A DNA stretch of 55,316 nt from Acidobacteriota bacterium (GCA_018971185.1 JAGXBH010000012.1:1-55316); one strand, 5' to 3'; shown: positions 1-7,689, counted from the first letter of the stretch. The notes: a model not told the origin generated them from the letters alone. Translations and numbers: made by a program.

Positions 1-19
1 GCGCCACGGGGCCGACGGT

Positions 20-1426
20 TCACTCGAAGAGCGGCAGGGGCTCCATCTCCAACGCCAGCTCCTCGTCGGAGGGGACTCGGACGGGGCGCGGAGGGCGGAT
101 GGCGAGCGCGGCCACCACGAGGGCCAGGACCGCGATGGCCGAGCCAACCTCGAGTGCGAGGGAGCGACCGTGACCAAGGGCGATGGTGGAGAGGATCGCC
201 ACACCGAGCGCGCCACCGGTCTGCTGCATCGTCTGCAGCATGCCCGACGCCGCACCGGCGTCGTCGCGGGGTACGCCGCCGAGGATGGTGATGCTCAAGG
301 GGAGGAAGCTCGTGCCCGCGCCCAGCCCGAAGAGCAACAGCGGTCCGAAGAGGCTGGCGAAGTACCCCTCACTGGAATGGGCGCGTGAGATCCAGTACGC
401 CGCCAGCGCCAGCGTCGTGAGGCCGACGAGCAGCAGCGGTCGCGCTCCGAAGCGCGTCACCAACCGCGGAGTGATCCGCGACAGCGTGAAGATCATCGCC
501 GTCAACGGCAAGAAGGCGAAGCCCGCCTTGATGGCGCTGAAGTGCAGCGTCCCCTCGAGGTACTGACTGACGAAGAAGAACACGCCGTACATGACGCTCG
601 GAACCAGCAGCATGTCGAGATATGAGCTCGCCCGGGTGCGGCTCGAGAGGAGTCGGAAGGGGAAGAGCGGTTGCTCCACCTTCTTCTCGACCCCCACGAA
701 GGACGCGAGGAGCGCCGCACCGATCACGAAGGTCGCGATCGTCACGTCGCGCGAGCCCTGCTCGGCGAGACGGATGAAGCCGTAGATGACCGCGCCCAGG
801 CCGGCGGTGACGAGGGCGGCCCCGGTGACGTCGAGTCGTCCCCCGTTGCGCGGTGGTTCGGGGACGTAACGAGGCGCCAGCATGATCACGAGGATCCCGA
901 TCGGCACGTTGATCATCAGCACCCAGCGCCACGAGACCCACGAGGTGAGGGCGCCGCCGAGGATGAGGCCGAGGGATCCGCCACCGGCCGACACCGCGGT
1001 GAAGACGCCGAGGGCGCGGTTGCGCGCCGGACCCTCGGCGTAGATGGAGCTGATCAGACTGAGCGTGCTCGGCGCGGCCATCGCGGCACCAATCCCCTGG
1101 ACGGCGCGGGCGATGAGGAGCATGGACGCACTCGTGGCCAACCCACCGACCAGGGAGGCGCTGGTGAAGAGGGCGAGCCCACCCACGAGGAGCCGCCGTC
1201 GGCCGTACACGTCGCCGGCGCGACCGCCCAGCAGGAGCAGGCCACCGAAGGCCAGGCTGTAGGCGTCGATCACCCAGGCGAGGTTGGCCTTGGAGAAGTG
1301 CAGGGTGTTCTGGATCGGGACGAGAGCGATGTTGACCACCGTGGCGTCGAGCACGAACATCAATTGACTGGCCACGATGACCGCGAGGGCGATGGATGCG
1401 GTGGAGGGTCGGCGGAAGTAGGACAT
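20..1426 (-). CDS. MFS multidrug exporter, DHA2 (EmrB/QacA-like) family
   Basis: Predicted proton-driven drug efflux pump of the inner membrane. About 468 aa and about 14 hydrophobic segments, which fits the 14-helix DHA2 group rather than 12-helix DHA1 pumps. The loop between helices 2 and 3 carries the MFS motif A (GGRAGDVYGRRRLL), and helix 5 carries the antiporter-type glycine-rich motif (SLGLILGG). An ATG at 1438 also opens the frame, but a GAGGAG ribosome-binding site lies inside those first codons, four bases before the in-frame ATG at 1426, so 1426 is preferred. It is divergent from the TetR gene at 1564 and has a good sigma-70 promoter overlapped by two palindromes, so TetR-controlled expression is likely. 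The substrate cannot be read from sequence. Confidence 0.9.
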   Translation of the reverse strand: MSYFRRPSTASIALAVIVASQLMFVLDATVVNIALVPIQNTLHFSKANLAWVIDAYSLAFGGLLLLGGRAGDVYGRRRLLVGGLALFTSASLVGGLATSASMLLIARAVQGIGAAMAAPSTLSLISSIYAEGPARNRALGVFTAVSAGGGSLGLILGGALTSWVSWRWVLMINVPIGILVIMLAPRYVPEPPRNGGRLDVTGAALVTAGLGAVIYGFIRLAEQGSRDVTIATFVIGAALLASFVGVEKKVEQPLFPFRLLSSRTRASSYLDMLLVPSVMYGVFFFVSQYLEGTLHFSAIKAGFAFLPLTAMIFTLSRITPRLVTRFGARPLLLVGLTTLALAAYWISRAHSSEGYFASLFGPLLLFGLGAGTSFLPLSITILGGVPRDDAGAASGMLQTMQQTGGALGVAILSTIALGHGRSLALEVGSAIAVLALVVAALAIRPPRPVRVPSDEELALEMEPLPLFE

Positions 1427-1503
1427 ATAACTCCTCATGGAACGGGTGAAACGCGAGAAAGGCCCGAGAACTGGAAAATCGGCGCTCTCGAGACTAGAGT
1501 GAA

Positions 1504-1545
1504 CGGAGAAGTTCTCCGCTTACCAGTATACGGAGAGTTTCTCCA
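1504..1545. promoter_or_regulatory. Paired TetR-type operators
   Basis: Two related 15-bp palindromes. CGGAGAAGTTCTCCG (1504-1518) is a perfect inverted repeat around one central base. CGGAGAGTTTCTCCA (1531-1545) is an imperfect copy 27 bp away. The second lies in the spacer of the efflux-gene promoter and the first covers the predicted transcription start, so a bound TetR protein would block the exporter and probably its own gene. Assignment to the adjacent TetR gene is inference from position. Confidence 0.75.
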
Positions 1546-1553
1546 TTTAGCAA
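1525..1553 (-). promoter_or_regulatory. Promoter of the MFS exporter gene
   Basis: On the minus strand TTGCTA (1553-1548) is followed after exactly 17 bases by TATACT (1530-1525), a good sigma-70-type promoter. Operator 1531-1545 fills most of the spacer. Confidence 0.7.
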
Positions 1554-1563
1554 GGACTTTGTG

Positions 1564-2115
1564 ATGCGGGCTGATGCGCAGAGGAATTACGACAAGATCG
1601 TCGCCGCCGCCGCCGAAGTGTTCACCGAGAGGGGCATGGACGCCCCCCTGGACGAGATCGCCACCCGCGCCGAGGTGGGACCCGGGACCCTCTATCGTCA
1701 CTTCGCCACGCGCGAGGACCTCATCGACGCGGTGGTGAAGAGCTGGATGGCGCAGATCGACTCGGCGGCCACCGAGGCCGTCGAGAGCGACCTGCCCACC
1801 CGCGAGGTCCTGCAGAAGTGGTTCAACACCTACGTCGCCCGGATCAGTCGCAATCGCGGTGGGCCCTCGAAGTTCGCCACGGCGATGGGCAAGCCCGACT
1901 CGCCCATCTACTCCAAGTGCGAGGTCCTGCGACTGGCCAATGACCGCGTCCTCACGCGACTGCGTGACAAGGGTGCCCTTCGCGCGGACGTCGACGCCCT
2001 GGAGGTATGTCGACTCGTCGGTGGCGTGGCGGTCGTCGCCGACCAGGCCGAACTGGGCCCCGACGACGTCTCGTCGATGCTCGGCATCGTCATCGAGGGC
2101 CTCCTACGGGAGTGA
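1564..2115 (+). CDS. TetR-family transcriptional repressor
   Basis: About 183 aa. The N-terminal helix-turn-helix of TetR proteins is clear (residues about 5-50: an EVFTERGMDAPLDEIATRAEVGPGTLYRHF-type segment at nt 1615-1710). The C-terminal ligand domain is helical and divergent, with some similarity to the SbtR-like C-terminal group. AAGGA at 1552-1556 favours the ATG at 1564 over the GTG at 1561. The divergent arrangement with a drug exporter and two shared palindromes makes it the likely local repressor, released by an unknown pump substrate. Confidence 0.9.
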   Translation: MRADAQRNYDKIVAAAAEVFTERGMDAPLDEIATRAEVGPGTLYRHFATREDLIDAVVKSWMAQIDSAATEAVESDLPTREVLQKWFNTYVARISRNRGGPSKFATAMGKPDSPIYSKCEVLRLANDRVLTRLRDKGALRADVDALEVCRLVGGVAVVADQAELGPDDVSSMLGIVIEGLLRE

Positions 2116-2294
2116 CCCGTGCCGGGTCGAGGGCGCTCGCCCGCCCGCTCCGCCCTCGCATCTCGCGGACCCGTCGCCACTCAGCGCGGGGGGCCGAGCG
2201 TTCGACGCACCTGCGGGAACGAGTCGTGACGCGCACGCGGGTCGAGGGGCGAAGAAGGGCGCACGACCCCCACATCCACTGACGACGTACCCGC

Positions 2295-2300
2295 TACCTT
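2295..2300 (+). promoter_or_regulatory. Leaderless -10 element (TACCTT)
   Basis: TACCTT ends six bases before the ATG at 2307, the spacing expected when transcription starts at the start codon. No Shine-Dalgarno sequence is visible. The rest of 2116-2294 holds no gene I can support. Confidence 0.6.
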
Positions 2301-2306
2301 GGGACC

Positions 2307-2834
2307 ATGACGATTGTCCCCGACGACAAGGACTGGACCTGGGTGCTCCAGCGACCCTGCGAGGAGTGCGGATTCGACCCGGCCAGCGTTCGACTCGACG
2401 GGGCCGGTGACGCGGTCCGGGCGAACGCCCGCCACTGGGGGGAGGTCCTCGGCCGACCCACGGCCCGGCGTCGTCCACGCGAGGACCGTTGGTCGGATCT
2501 CGAATACGCGTGCCACGTCCGTGACGTCTACACGATCTTCGACGAGCGGCTCGCCCTGATGCTGACTCGAGACGCTCCCGTCTTCGCGAACTGGGACCAG
2601 GACGCGACCGCGATCGAGAACCGCTACGACCTCCAGGACCCCGCGGTGGTGCTCGTCGAGCTCCGCGACGCCGCAGACCTCTACGCCCGACGCTGCGAGT
2701 CCGTCGAGGCGCACCAGTGGTCGCGGCCGGGGACCCGCTCGAACGGCAGCGACTTCACGGTGGCCTCGCTCGTGGTCTACGGCCTGCACGACCCCCATCA
2801 CCATCTCTGGGACGTCGGCGCGGCCCTGAACTGA
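2307..2834 (+). CDS. DinB-like (DinB/MDMPI superfamily) protein
   Basis: 175 aa. Helical-bundle protein of the DinB / mycothiol-dependent maleylpyruvate isomerase type, whose members use a metal site made of three histidines. Candidate ligands are His in EYACHVRDV (about residue 71) and the C-terminal HDPHHHLWDV cluster. The N-terminus has a CEECGFDP motif, a possible short metal knuckle, also present as CTACDFSW in the paralogue at 23207-23731. The two share the blocks W-S-x-L-E-Y-A and H-H-L-x-D-V. The reaction is unknown; family members include thiol-dependent transferases, so a mycothiol-type substrate is only a guess. Confidence 0.75.
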   Translation: MTIVPDDKDWTWVLQRPCEECGFDPASVRLDGAGDAVRANARHWGEVLGRPTARRRPREDRWSDLEYACHVRDVYTIFDERLALMLTRDAPVFANWDQDATAIENRYDLQDPAVVLVELRDAADLYARRCESVEAHQWSRPGTRSNGSDFTVASLVVYGLHDPHHHLWDVGAALN

Positions 2835-2855
2835 CTCTCGGCCCGCGGGCCCGCG

Positions 2856-2900
2856 CAGCCAGGGCTCACGCAGCCAGGGATCACCCAGCCAGGGATCGTC
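2856..2900. repeat. 15-bp tandem repeat, three copies
   Basis: Three head-to-tail 15-bp units (2856-2870, 2871-2885, 2886-2900) all begin CAGCCAGGG and differ at few bases in the second half. It is a short minisatellite in the gap between the DinB-like gene and the DUF2892 promoter. Confidence 0.7.
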
Positions 2901-2966
2901 GCATTCCGTCGGAGGGCTCGAGGGAACTGGCCCCGCTTCGACGCGGGACCTTGGTCACTGGAGGAG

Positions 2967-2982
2967 ATACCCCTAGGGGTAT
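2967..2982. promoter_or_regulatory. CsoR/RcnR/CstR-like operator palindrome
   Basis: ATACCCCTAGGGGTAT is a perfect 16-bp palindrome. G/C-tract palindromes flanked by AT ends are the usual targets of CsoR-family repressors (copper, nickel or persulfide sensors). It lies 62 bp before the DUF2892 start and touches a possible -10 (TATATC, 2980-2985). No CsoR-family gene is in the window, so the regulator would act from elsewhere. Confidence 0.6.
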
Positions 2983-3044
2983 ATCCTCTCGACGTGGGTG
3001 ACGATCACTCGCGGTGGTACCCAGGTCAAGGCTAAGGAGCAGTG

Positions 3045-3251
3045 ATGAGTTTCTCGAAGTTCATGTCCACCGGTCTCGGTCGATCGCTTCGCGTGGTCGC
3101 CGGGTTGATCCTGATTGTGCTCGGATTCGTGGGTGGCGGCGGATGGATCACCCTGTCCATCGTCGGTCTCGTGCCCCTGGTCGCGGGTCTGATGAACGTC
3201 TGTCTCCTGGCCCCGCTTCTGGGCCAACCGCTGAAGGGGAGCCCCCGCTGA
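3045..3251 (+). CDS. DUF2892 (YgaP-type) small membrane protein
   Basis: 68 aa with two hydrophobic helices separated by a short GGGGW turn (residues about 13-32 and 35-55). This matches DUF2892 inner-membrane proteins, which are often fused to or found beside rhodaneses and sulfur-handling genes under CstR-type control. AAGGAG at 3034-3039 selects the ATG at 3045 over the GTG at 3042. The upstream palindrome suggests metal- or persulfide-responsive expression. No sulfurtransferase is adjacent. Confidence 0.75.
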   Translation: MSFSKFMSTGLGRSLRVVAGLILIVLGFVGGGGWITLSIVGLVPLVAGLMNVCLLAPLLGQPLKGSPR

Positions 3252-3311
3252 CCCCTGCAGTGTCGTAGCGCACCAGTGACGAGCCGGGCGAGCCAGTCCT
3301 GTGCCGCGTGA

Positions 3312-3566
3312 TCACCTCTCCTTCGGGCGGAAGTGAACGAAGACGCGCCCGAAGTTGTGCGAGTCCTTCTCCACGCGGTGATAGAGCGCCTTGATCTCCT
3401 TCTGGTCGAGGAAACGTAGTACCCGCTTCTTCAGTTGACCGCTGCCCTTGCCCGGTATGATCTCGACCACCTTCACACCCTTGTCGAGCGCCTCGTCGAT
3501 GATCGCGCGCAGCGCCCGGTCGATGTCGTCACCGCGGTTGTAGATGTCGTGCAGGTCGAGCTTCAA
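3312..3566 (-). CDS. Stand-alone Smr domain protein
   Basis: About 84 aa. The Smr fold is shown by the N-terminal LDLHDI motif, the central IPGKGSGQLKKRV stretch (the usual H/TGxG-type loop) and the FGRVFVHF end. Smr domains bind or nick nucleic acid, and some act as mRNA endonucleases at collided ribosomes; a lone domain is enough for RNA cleavage in known cases. GGAG at 3574-3577 lies seven bases before a TTG at 3566, a better start than the in-frame GTG at 3572, which would touch the ribosome-binding site. Upstream frame extension to 3794 is not supported because it overlaps glpK. Confidence 0.75.
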   Translation of the reverse strand: MKLDLHDIYNRGDDIDRALRAIIDEALDKGVKVVEIIPGKGSGQLKKRVLRFLDQKEIKALYHRVEKDSHNFGRVFVHFRPKER

Positions 3567-3621
3567 CTTCACACTCCGTGTTCTACACCCCCACGCGAGC
3601 GCCCGCGTCGCGCGACGGCGC

Positions 3622-5109
3622 CTACGACGCCCACTTGGCGCTGCGCGCCAACGCCAGTCGCCATCGTGCGTAGAGTTCGTCGCGCTGATCGTCGTCCATC
3701 GAGGGTTCGTAACGGGTCTGCGCCCCCGGCGCGCCGGGCAGGTCGCCGTAGCCGTCCCACAGCCGCACCGCGAGGCCGGCGGCGTAGGCGGCACCCCACA
3801 AGGTGATGTCGGGCGACGCCGACACGACCAAAGGCACCCCGAGGACGTCGCACTGGAACTGCATCAGCCACGCGTTGCTCGTCGCGCCGCCGTCCGCGCG
3901 AAGCTCTCGCACCACGTGGCCCGACTGCGCGTCCATCGCCTCGACGACCTCTCGCGTCTGGTACGCGATGCTCTCGAGGGTCGCGCGCACCACGTGGGCC
4001 CGGGTGGTGCCGCGCGTCACGCCGATCAGCAGTCCCCGGGCGTCGGGGTCCCAGTGGGGTGCGCCCAGGCCCGCCAACGCGGGGACGAACCAGACGTCGG
4101 CGTTGTCGCGGACGCTTCGCGCCAGACTCTCGCTCTCGCTCGCCTCCGAGATGATCCCCAGACCGTCGCGCAGCCACTGGATCGCCGCCCCGGTCGTGAA
4201 GAGGGAGCCCTCGAGCGCGTACTGCGCTGTGCGAGTGCGCGAGTGCGCGGCGGTGGCGATCAGCGCGTCCGACGCGGTGAGGGCTTGCTCACCGGTGTGG
4301 CGCAGGACGAAGGACCCCGTCCCGTAGGTGCACTTGATCTGTCCCGGCGCGACGCAACGCTGAGCGAGGAGCGCGGCCTGCTGGTCGCCCACCACCGCCG
4401 CGATCGGCACCGGCGACCCCCACACCTGGGGATCGGATTCGCCGAGCACTTCCCCGCCGCGTTCGATACGTCCGAGCATCGACGAGGGCACGCGGAACAA
4501 CTCGCACAATCCCTCGTCCCACTGCAACGTCGAGATGTCCATCAGCATGGTCCTCGACGCGTTCGTGGGGTCGGTGGCGTGCAACCGTCCCGCGCTCATG
4601 CGCCAGAGCAACCAGGAATCGATGGTGCCCGCCGCCAATTCGCCGCGCTCAGCACGAGGGCGCAGTCCCTCGACGTGGTCGAGGATCCACGCGATCTTGG
4701 TCGCCGAGAAATACGGGTCGATCCGCAGGCCCGTGCGAGCGTGTACCCAGTCGCTGACGCCTTCCTCGAGCGCCGCGCAGGTCGACGCGGTGCGCCGGTC
4801 CTGCCAGACGATCGCGGGGTACAGGGCCCGACCAGTCGTGCGGTCCCACACGACCGTCGTCTCTCGCTGATTGGTGATCCCCACGGCGGTCAGTTGGTCG
4901 GCGGCGAGGCCCGCGGACGCCAACACCGCGCGCGTCGTCTCGAGAACGCTGCCCCAGATCTCCTCGGGGTCGTGCTCGACCCAGCCCGGTCGCGGGAACG
5001 ACTGGGCGAGGGTCGCGTGTGACGAGGCGACCAGACGACCGCCCTCGTCGATGATCATCGCCTTCGTGCTCGACGTCCCCTGGTCGATGGCCATCACGTA
5101 GCCCTTCAT
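3622..5109 (-). CDS. glpK: Glycerol kinase
   Basis: 495 aa, the normal length. FGGY-family sugar kinase that phosphorylates glycerol to glycerol-3-phosphate with ATP in the cytosol. Visible marks are the N-terminal phosphate loop DQGTSSTK, the DRRT and WILDH regions of GlpK proteins, GTGSF and the C-terminal FGGY signature region around GAPHWDPDARG. GGAGGG at 5118-5123, eight bases before the ATG at 5109, sets the start; the open frame upstream to 5484 has no support. No glpF or glpD is next to it, so glycerol uptake and oxidation genes must lie elsewhere. Confidence 0.95.
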   Translation of the reverse strand: MKGYVMAIDQGTSSTKAMIIDEGGRLVASSHATLAQSFPRPGWVEHDPEEIWGSVLETTRAVLASAGLAADQLTAVGITNQRETTVVWDRTTGRALYPAIVWQDRRTASTCAALEEGVSDWVHARTGLRIDPYFSATKIAWILDHVEGLRPRAERGELAAGTIDSWLLWRMSAGRLHATDPTNASRTMLMDISTLQWDEGLCELFRVPSSMLGRIERGGEVLGESDPQVWGSPVPIAAVVGDQQAALLAQRCVAPGQIKCTYGTGSFVLRHTGEQALTASDALIATAAHSRTRTAQYALEGSLFTTGAAIQWLRDGLGIISEASESESLARSVRDNADVWFVPALAGLGAPHWDPDARGLLIGVTRGTTRAHVVRATLESIAYQTREVVEAMDAQSGHVVRELRADGGATSNAWLMQFQCDVLGVPLVVSASPDITLWGAAYAAGLAVRLWDGYGDLPGAPGAQTRYEPSMDDDQRDELYARWRLALARSAKWAS

Positions 5110-5220
5110 CACGTCAGCCCTCCGCGGGACCGATGTCTCGAGGGACCGATGTCCCCGAACCCAGCGTCGCCGCGACCCAATCTTTGCACCGTCGTCACCA
5201 GGACGTCGATGCGACGTCAC

Positions 5221-5226
5221 TAGAGT
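5221..5226 (+). promoter_or_regulatory. Leaderless -10 element (TAGAGT)
   Basis: TAGAGT lies three bases before the ATG at 5230 but exactly six before the GTG at 5233. The genome-wide spacing seen at other genes here favours GTG 5233 as the true start of the PAP2 gene. Confidence 0.55.
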
Positions 5227-5229
5227 GAC

Positions 5230-5706
5230 ATGGTGGATTCCCTCATCGTCTTCGTCGCCAAGTACTTCCTCTTCCTCAGCGTCCTCTTCGTGGCGATCTA
5301 CTGGCTCAGGTCGACGACCTCCACCAAGATCGAGATGGGCTTTCGCCTCGTGGCGGGAGGGCTCATCGCGCTCGCCCTCGCCAAGGTGGGCGCCCAGCTG
5401 TACTACAGCACCCGACCCTTCGTCGCCGATCACGTGACGCCGCTGTTCGCACACGCCCCCGACAACGGCTTCCCCTCGGACCACGCACTGCTCGCCTCGT
5501 TCCTCGGCTTCACCGTGCTGGGATACGCGCGCACCGCGGGAGTCCTCCTACTGATCAACGCCGTCCTCATCGGTGCGGCGCGCGTCGGCGCCCACGTGCA
5601 CCACCCCATCGACATCCTCGGCTCGTTCGTGTTGTCAGGAGCCGCGGTCCTGGCGACCGCCATGATCGCCCGTAACGAGAAGGTGGCGCGACACTGGCGT
5701 CGATGA
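5230..5706 (+). CDS. PAP2-family membrane phosphatase (BcrC/undecaprenyl-PP phosphatase-like)
   Basis: 158 aa (157 if the GTG at 5233 is used). The three PAP2 active-site motifs are present: K-x6-7-RP as KVGAQLYYSTRP (residues about 55-66), PSDH (about 80-83) and R-x5-H-x3-D as RVGAHVHHPID (about 117-127). The PSDH variant is typical of BcrC-like undecaprenyl diphosphate phosphatases that recycle the peptidoglycan lipid carrier. About five hydrophobic helices. The substrate is inferred from the family, since PAP2 proteins also act on other lipid phosphates. It is convergent with padR, with a hairpin between them. Confidence 0.8.
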   Translation: MVDSLIVFVAKYFLFLSVLFVAIYWLRSTTSTKIEMGFRLVAGGLIALALAKVGAQLYYSTRPFVADHVTPLFAHAPDNGFPSDHALLASFLGFTVLGYARTAGVLLLINAVLIGAARVGAHVHHPIDILGSFVLSGAAVLATAMIARNEKVARHWRR

Positions 5707-5756
5707 GTCTCTCGGGCGCCGAGTTCCTCGCTGGAGCGACCCGGCGAGTGCCTGGC

Positions 5757-5789
5757 GAAGGTGGTGGCGAGCATCGCTGCGCCACCTTC
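5757..5789 (+). terminator. Hairpin between convergent PAP2 and padR genes
   Basis: GAAGGTGG-TGG-CG (5757-5769) can pair with CGCCACCTTC (5780-5789), leaving a three-base bulge. It lies 50 bases after the PAP2 stop and just before the padR stop, so it may serve both. There is no strong T-run. Confidence 0.5.
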
Positions 5790-5807
5790 ACCTTCACGGC
5801 CCGACCC

Positions 5808-6413
5808 TTAGCTCGGTGAGACCTCGTCACCCGCGTCGCCCTCGTCACCCGCGGCCAGGATGCCGTAGAGCGCGCGTCGCGCGTCGCTGAGGATGGTGGT
5901 GGCCTTGGCCACCTGGCTCTCGGAGCCGGCCATGAGGACCTGGCGCGCGGCCATCAAGACCTGTCGACCCGTGGAGATCATCTCGCCGGCCGAGGCGCTC
6001 GCGCCCTCGGCGTTCTCCCACGGGCGTCCGAGTTGCTCGCGTTGCTCACTGACCACTCGGCGACCCTCGTCACTCAGCGCGTAGGTTCGCCCGGTGCCCG
6101 AGGCCAACGTCTGCACGAGACCCTCATCCTCGAGTTGCTGCAGCACCGGGTAGATCGATCCCGGGCTGGGTCGCCAGGTCTCGTGGGACCGCTCCGTCAG
6201 CTCCTGGATGAGTTGATACCCGTTGCTCGGCTTCTCCTCGAGCAGGACCAGGACGGCGGCCCTCACGTCACCGCGCCGCTGACGACGTCCGTCGCGGGGC
6301 CAGGGACCGCCCCGGAAAGGGCCATGGCCGTGAAGATGGCCAGGGCTCCGACGGCGACGGCCCTGGGCCCACGGGGGAACGTCACCACGATTTGAATTGC
6401 TGTCGTTGAACAT
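5808..6413 (-). CDS. PadR-family transcriptional regulator
   Basis: 201 aa. The winged helix (residues about 50-125) shows the PadR pattern L-EEKPSNGYQLIQEL, PSPGSIYPVLQQLEDEGLV and RTYALSDEGR. It is preceded by about 45 residues rich in Gly, His, Pro and Arg, a tail common in actinobacterial PadR proteins that could bind metal. The C-terminal half is helical with an internal repeat (RQVLMA-A-RQVLMA). GGAG at 6419-6422 precedes the ATG at 6413. Two palindromes directly upstream suggest autoregulation. No obvious target transporter is adjacent. Confidence 0.85.
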   Translation of the reverse strand: MFNDSNSNRGDVPPWAQGRRRRSPGHLHGHGPFRGGPWPRDGRRQRRGDVRAAVLVLLEEKPSNGYQLIQELTERSHETWRPSPGSIYPVLQQLEDEGLVQTLASGTGRTYALSDEGRRVVSEQREQLGRPWENAEGASASAGEMISTGRQVLMAARQVLMAGSESQVAKATTILSDARRALYGILAAGDEGDAGDEVSPS

Positions 6414-6444
6414 GTGAACTCCAAATTCTCCGTAAGAACCTATC

Positions 6445-6479
6445 TAGTACTTACTTAGTACTATAACGATATATCGTTA
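6445..6479. promoter_or_regulatory. Two palindromes upstream of padR (likely PadR operators)
   Basis: TAACGATATATCGTTA (6464-6479) is a perfect 16-bp palindrome. TAGTACTTACTTAGTACTA (6445-6463) is a nearly perfect 19-bp one directly abutting it. The AT-rich block stands out in GC-rich surroundings and contains TATAGT on the minus strand, a candidate padR -10. Palindromes of this kind are typical PadR targets; the link is positional. Confidence 0.6.
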
Positions 6480-6579
6480 GTGTTCGAATGTCAAGGGGTG
6501 AGGAGGCCATTCCTATGGTTCGAGCAAGAGGCACGGACCGTCGTCGCCCCATCGCGTGGAGACCCGAAGCCCGCCATGA

Positions 6580-6969
6580 CTACGGCCCGAGCAGGTCCCA
6601 ACGGTTCCCGTAGAGGTCACGGAAGACGACGACCTGGCCGTAGTCCTCGCGGCGGGGGTCGCCCTCGAACTCCACGCCCGCCGCGCGCATGCGCGCCAGC
6701 GCGACGTCGAAGTCGTCGACGCGCAAGAAGAAACCCACCCGCGAGCCGGTCTGCTGACCCAGCGCTCGCTCCTGAGCCTCGCCGTCGGCCACCGCGAGGA
6801 GGATCCCCGTCTGCGCGGCGATGGGACGCACCACGACCCATCTCTTGGCCCGCCCGTCAGTGCTCAGTGACGCAGCGTCCTGCACCAACTCCATCCCCAG
6901 GACGCCGACGAAGAAATCGATCGCCTCGTCGTAGTCCCTCACCACGATGGTCACCAGATCGAGTTGCAC
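6580..6969 (-). CDS. VOC (glyoxalase/bleomycin-resistance fold) protein
   Basis: 129 aa single-polypeptide VOC protein with the two beta-alpha-beta-beta-beta halves recognisable: VTIVVRDYDEAIDFFVGVLGMELV at the start and DLYGNRWDLLGP at the end. A metal-ligand set is not certain from sequence. The GTG start at 6969 follows TAGCGT (6981-6976, minus strand) by six bases, so it appears leaderless and independent of the upstream PQ-loop gene. Substrate unknown; family members isomerise, dioxygenate or bind small molecules. Confidence 0.8.
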   Translation of the reverse strand: MQLDLVTIVVRDYDEAIDFFVGVLGMELVQDAASLSTDGRAKRWVVVRPIAAQTGILLAVADGEAQERALGQQTGSRVGFFLRVDDFDVALARMRAAGVEFEGDPRREDYGQVVVFRDLYGNRWDLLGP

Positions 6970-6975
6970 TCCCCC

Positions 6976-6981
6976 ACGCTA
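6976..6981 (-). promoter_or_regulatory. Leaderless -10 element (TAGCGT)
   Basis: On the minus strand TAGCGT is followed by six bases (GGGGGA) and the GTG start at 6969. Confidence 0.5.
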
Positions 6982-7004
6982 CCCACCGTCGCCCGACGCA
7001 CGGC

Positions 7005-7640
7005 TCAGGTCGCCGACTCCGCACCCAGCGCTCGCGTGGCGCACGACACGGTCTCGGGCGCGCGGCGTTGTCGCCACTGCGACGCGAGGGCGATGACCAG
7101 ACTCAACGTTCCCGCCACCGCGGTGACGACCAGTACCGCCCACAGCCGCGAACGCGCGTAGTAGAGGACCCACATGGCGCTCACCGCCGCACCCAGTGCC
7201 CACGAACCCGTCGAGACCCCCACCGAGGTCCTCGTGCGCACGAGGCGACTCAGTTGCGGCAACCGCGAGATGATGCCGGCACCCCCCGCGCCCACGACGG
7301 CACCCGACCATCCCCACAGCAGTCCTGGCGCGAGGCAGCACATCACTGCCGCACCCGTCGATCCCACGACCGCGCCGGTGCGTGTCGTCGGGCGCAGGCG
7401 CCACCAGATCATCACCTGCCACGGGAGCGTCAGGGCGCTACTCAGGGCGAGCGGCCACGAACGCACCGCGACCCCGTAGAGGACCCAGAAGACGGCCAGC
7501 GTCCCCAGCAGTGTCCACGTGGTCAGTGACACCCCCTGGGTCCCGCGCCGGCGTAGTCGCCGGTACTGCAGGAACGCCGACGACGTCCCCACGGCGGCGG
7601 CGACCCAACCCAGGGCCGACGTGAGCGTCGTGTTCCCCAT
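7005..7640 (-). CDS. PQ-loop / SWEET-like membrane protein
   Basis: 211 aa with about seven hydrophobic helices in a 3+1+3 pattern. Two PQ-loop-type repeats are visible: QYRRLRRRGTQGVSLTTW (residues about 25-42) and LPQLSRLVRTRTSVGVSTG (about 127-145). This is the layout of SWEET or PQ-loop transporters, where bacterial SemiSWEETs have only one half. Sugar transport is possible but cannot be shown. It starts 49 bases after the last ABC-importer gene on the same strand, so readthrough from the cell-wall recycling operon is possible. Confidence 0.7.
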   Translation of the reverse strand: MGNTTLTSALGWVAAAVGTSSAFLQYRRLRRRGTQGVSLTTWTLLGTLAVFWVLYGVAVRSWPLALSSALTLPWQVMIWWRLRPTTRTGAVVGSTGAAVMCCLAPGLLWGWSGAVVGAGGAGIISRLPQLSRLVRTRTSVGVSTGSWALGAAVSAMWVLYYARSRLWAVLVVTAVAGTLSLVIALASQWRQRRAPETVSCATRALGAESAT

Positions 7641-7689
7641 CAGCGTCGCCCCGGAGGCGCCGCGCCGGGGCCCCTCGCGGGGTCGCCCG

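Noticed and set aside
671..1564. 297-codon plus-strand frame opposite the MFS gene
   Set aside because: Low-complexity Glu/Gly/Arg/His product, antisense to a gene with clear membrane-protein features.
2967..2982. Palindrome as a terminator hairpin
   Set aside because: It lies upstream of the DUF2892 gene with a -10-like sequence and has no loop or T-run; an operator fits better.
3544..5022. 492-codon plus-strand frame opposite glpK
   Set aside because: Antisense shadow of glycerol kinase with no domain.
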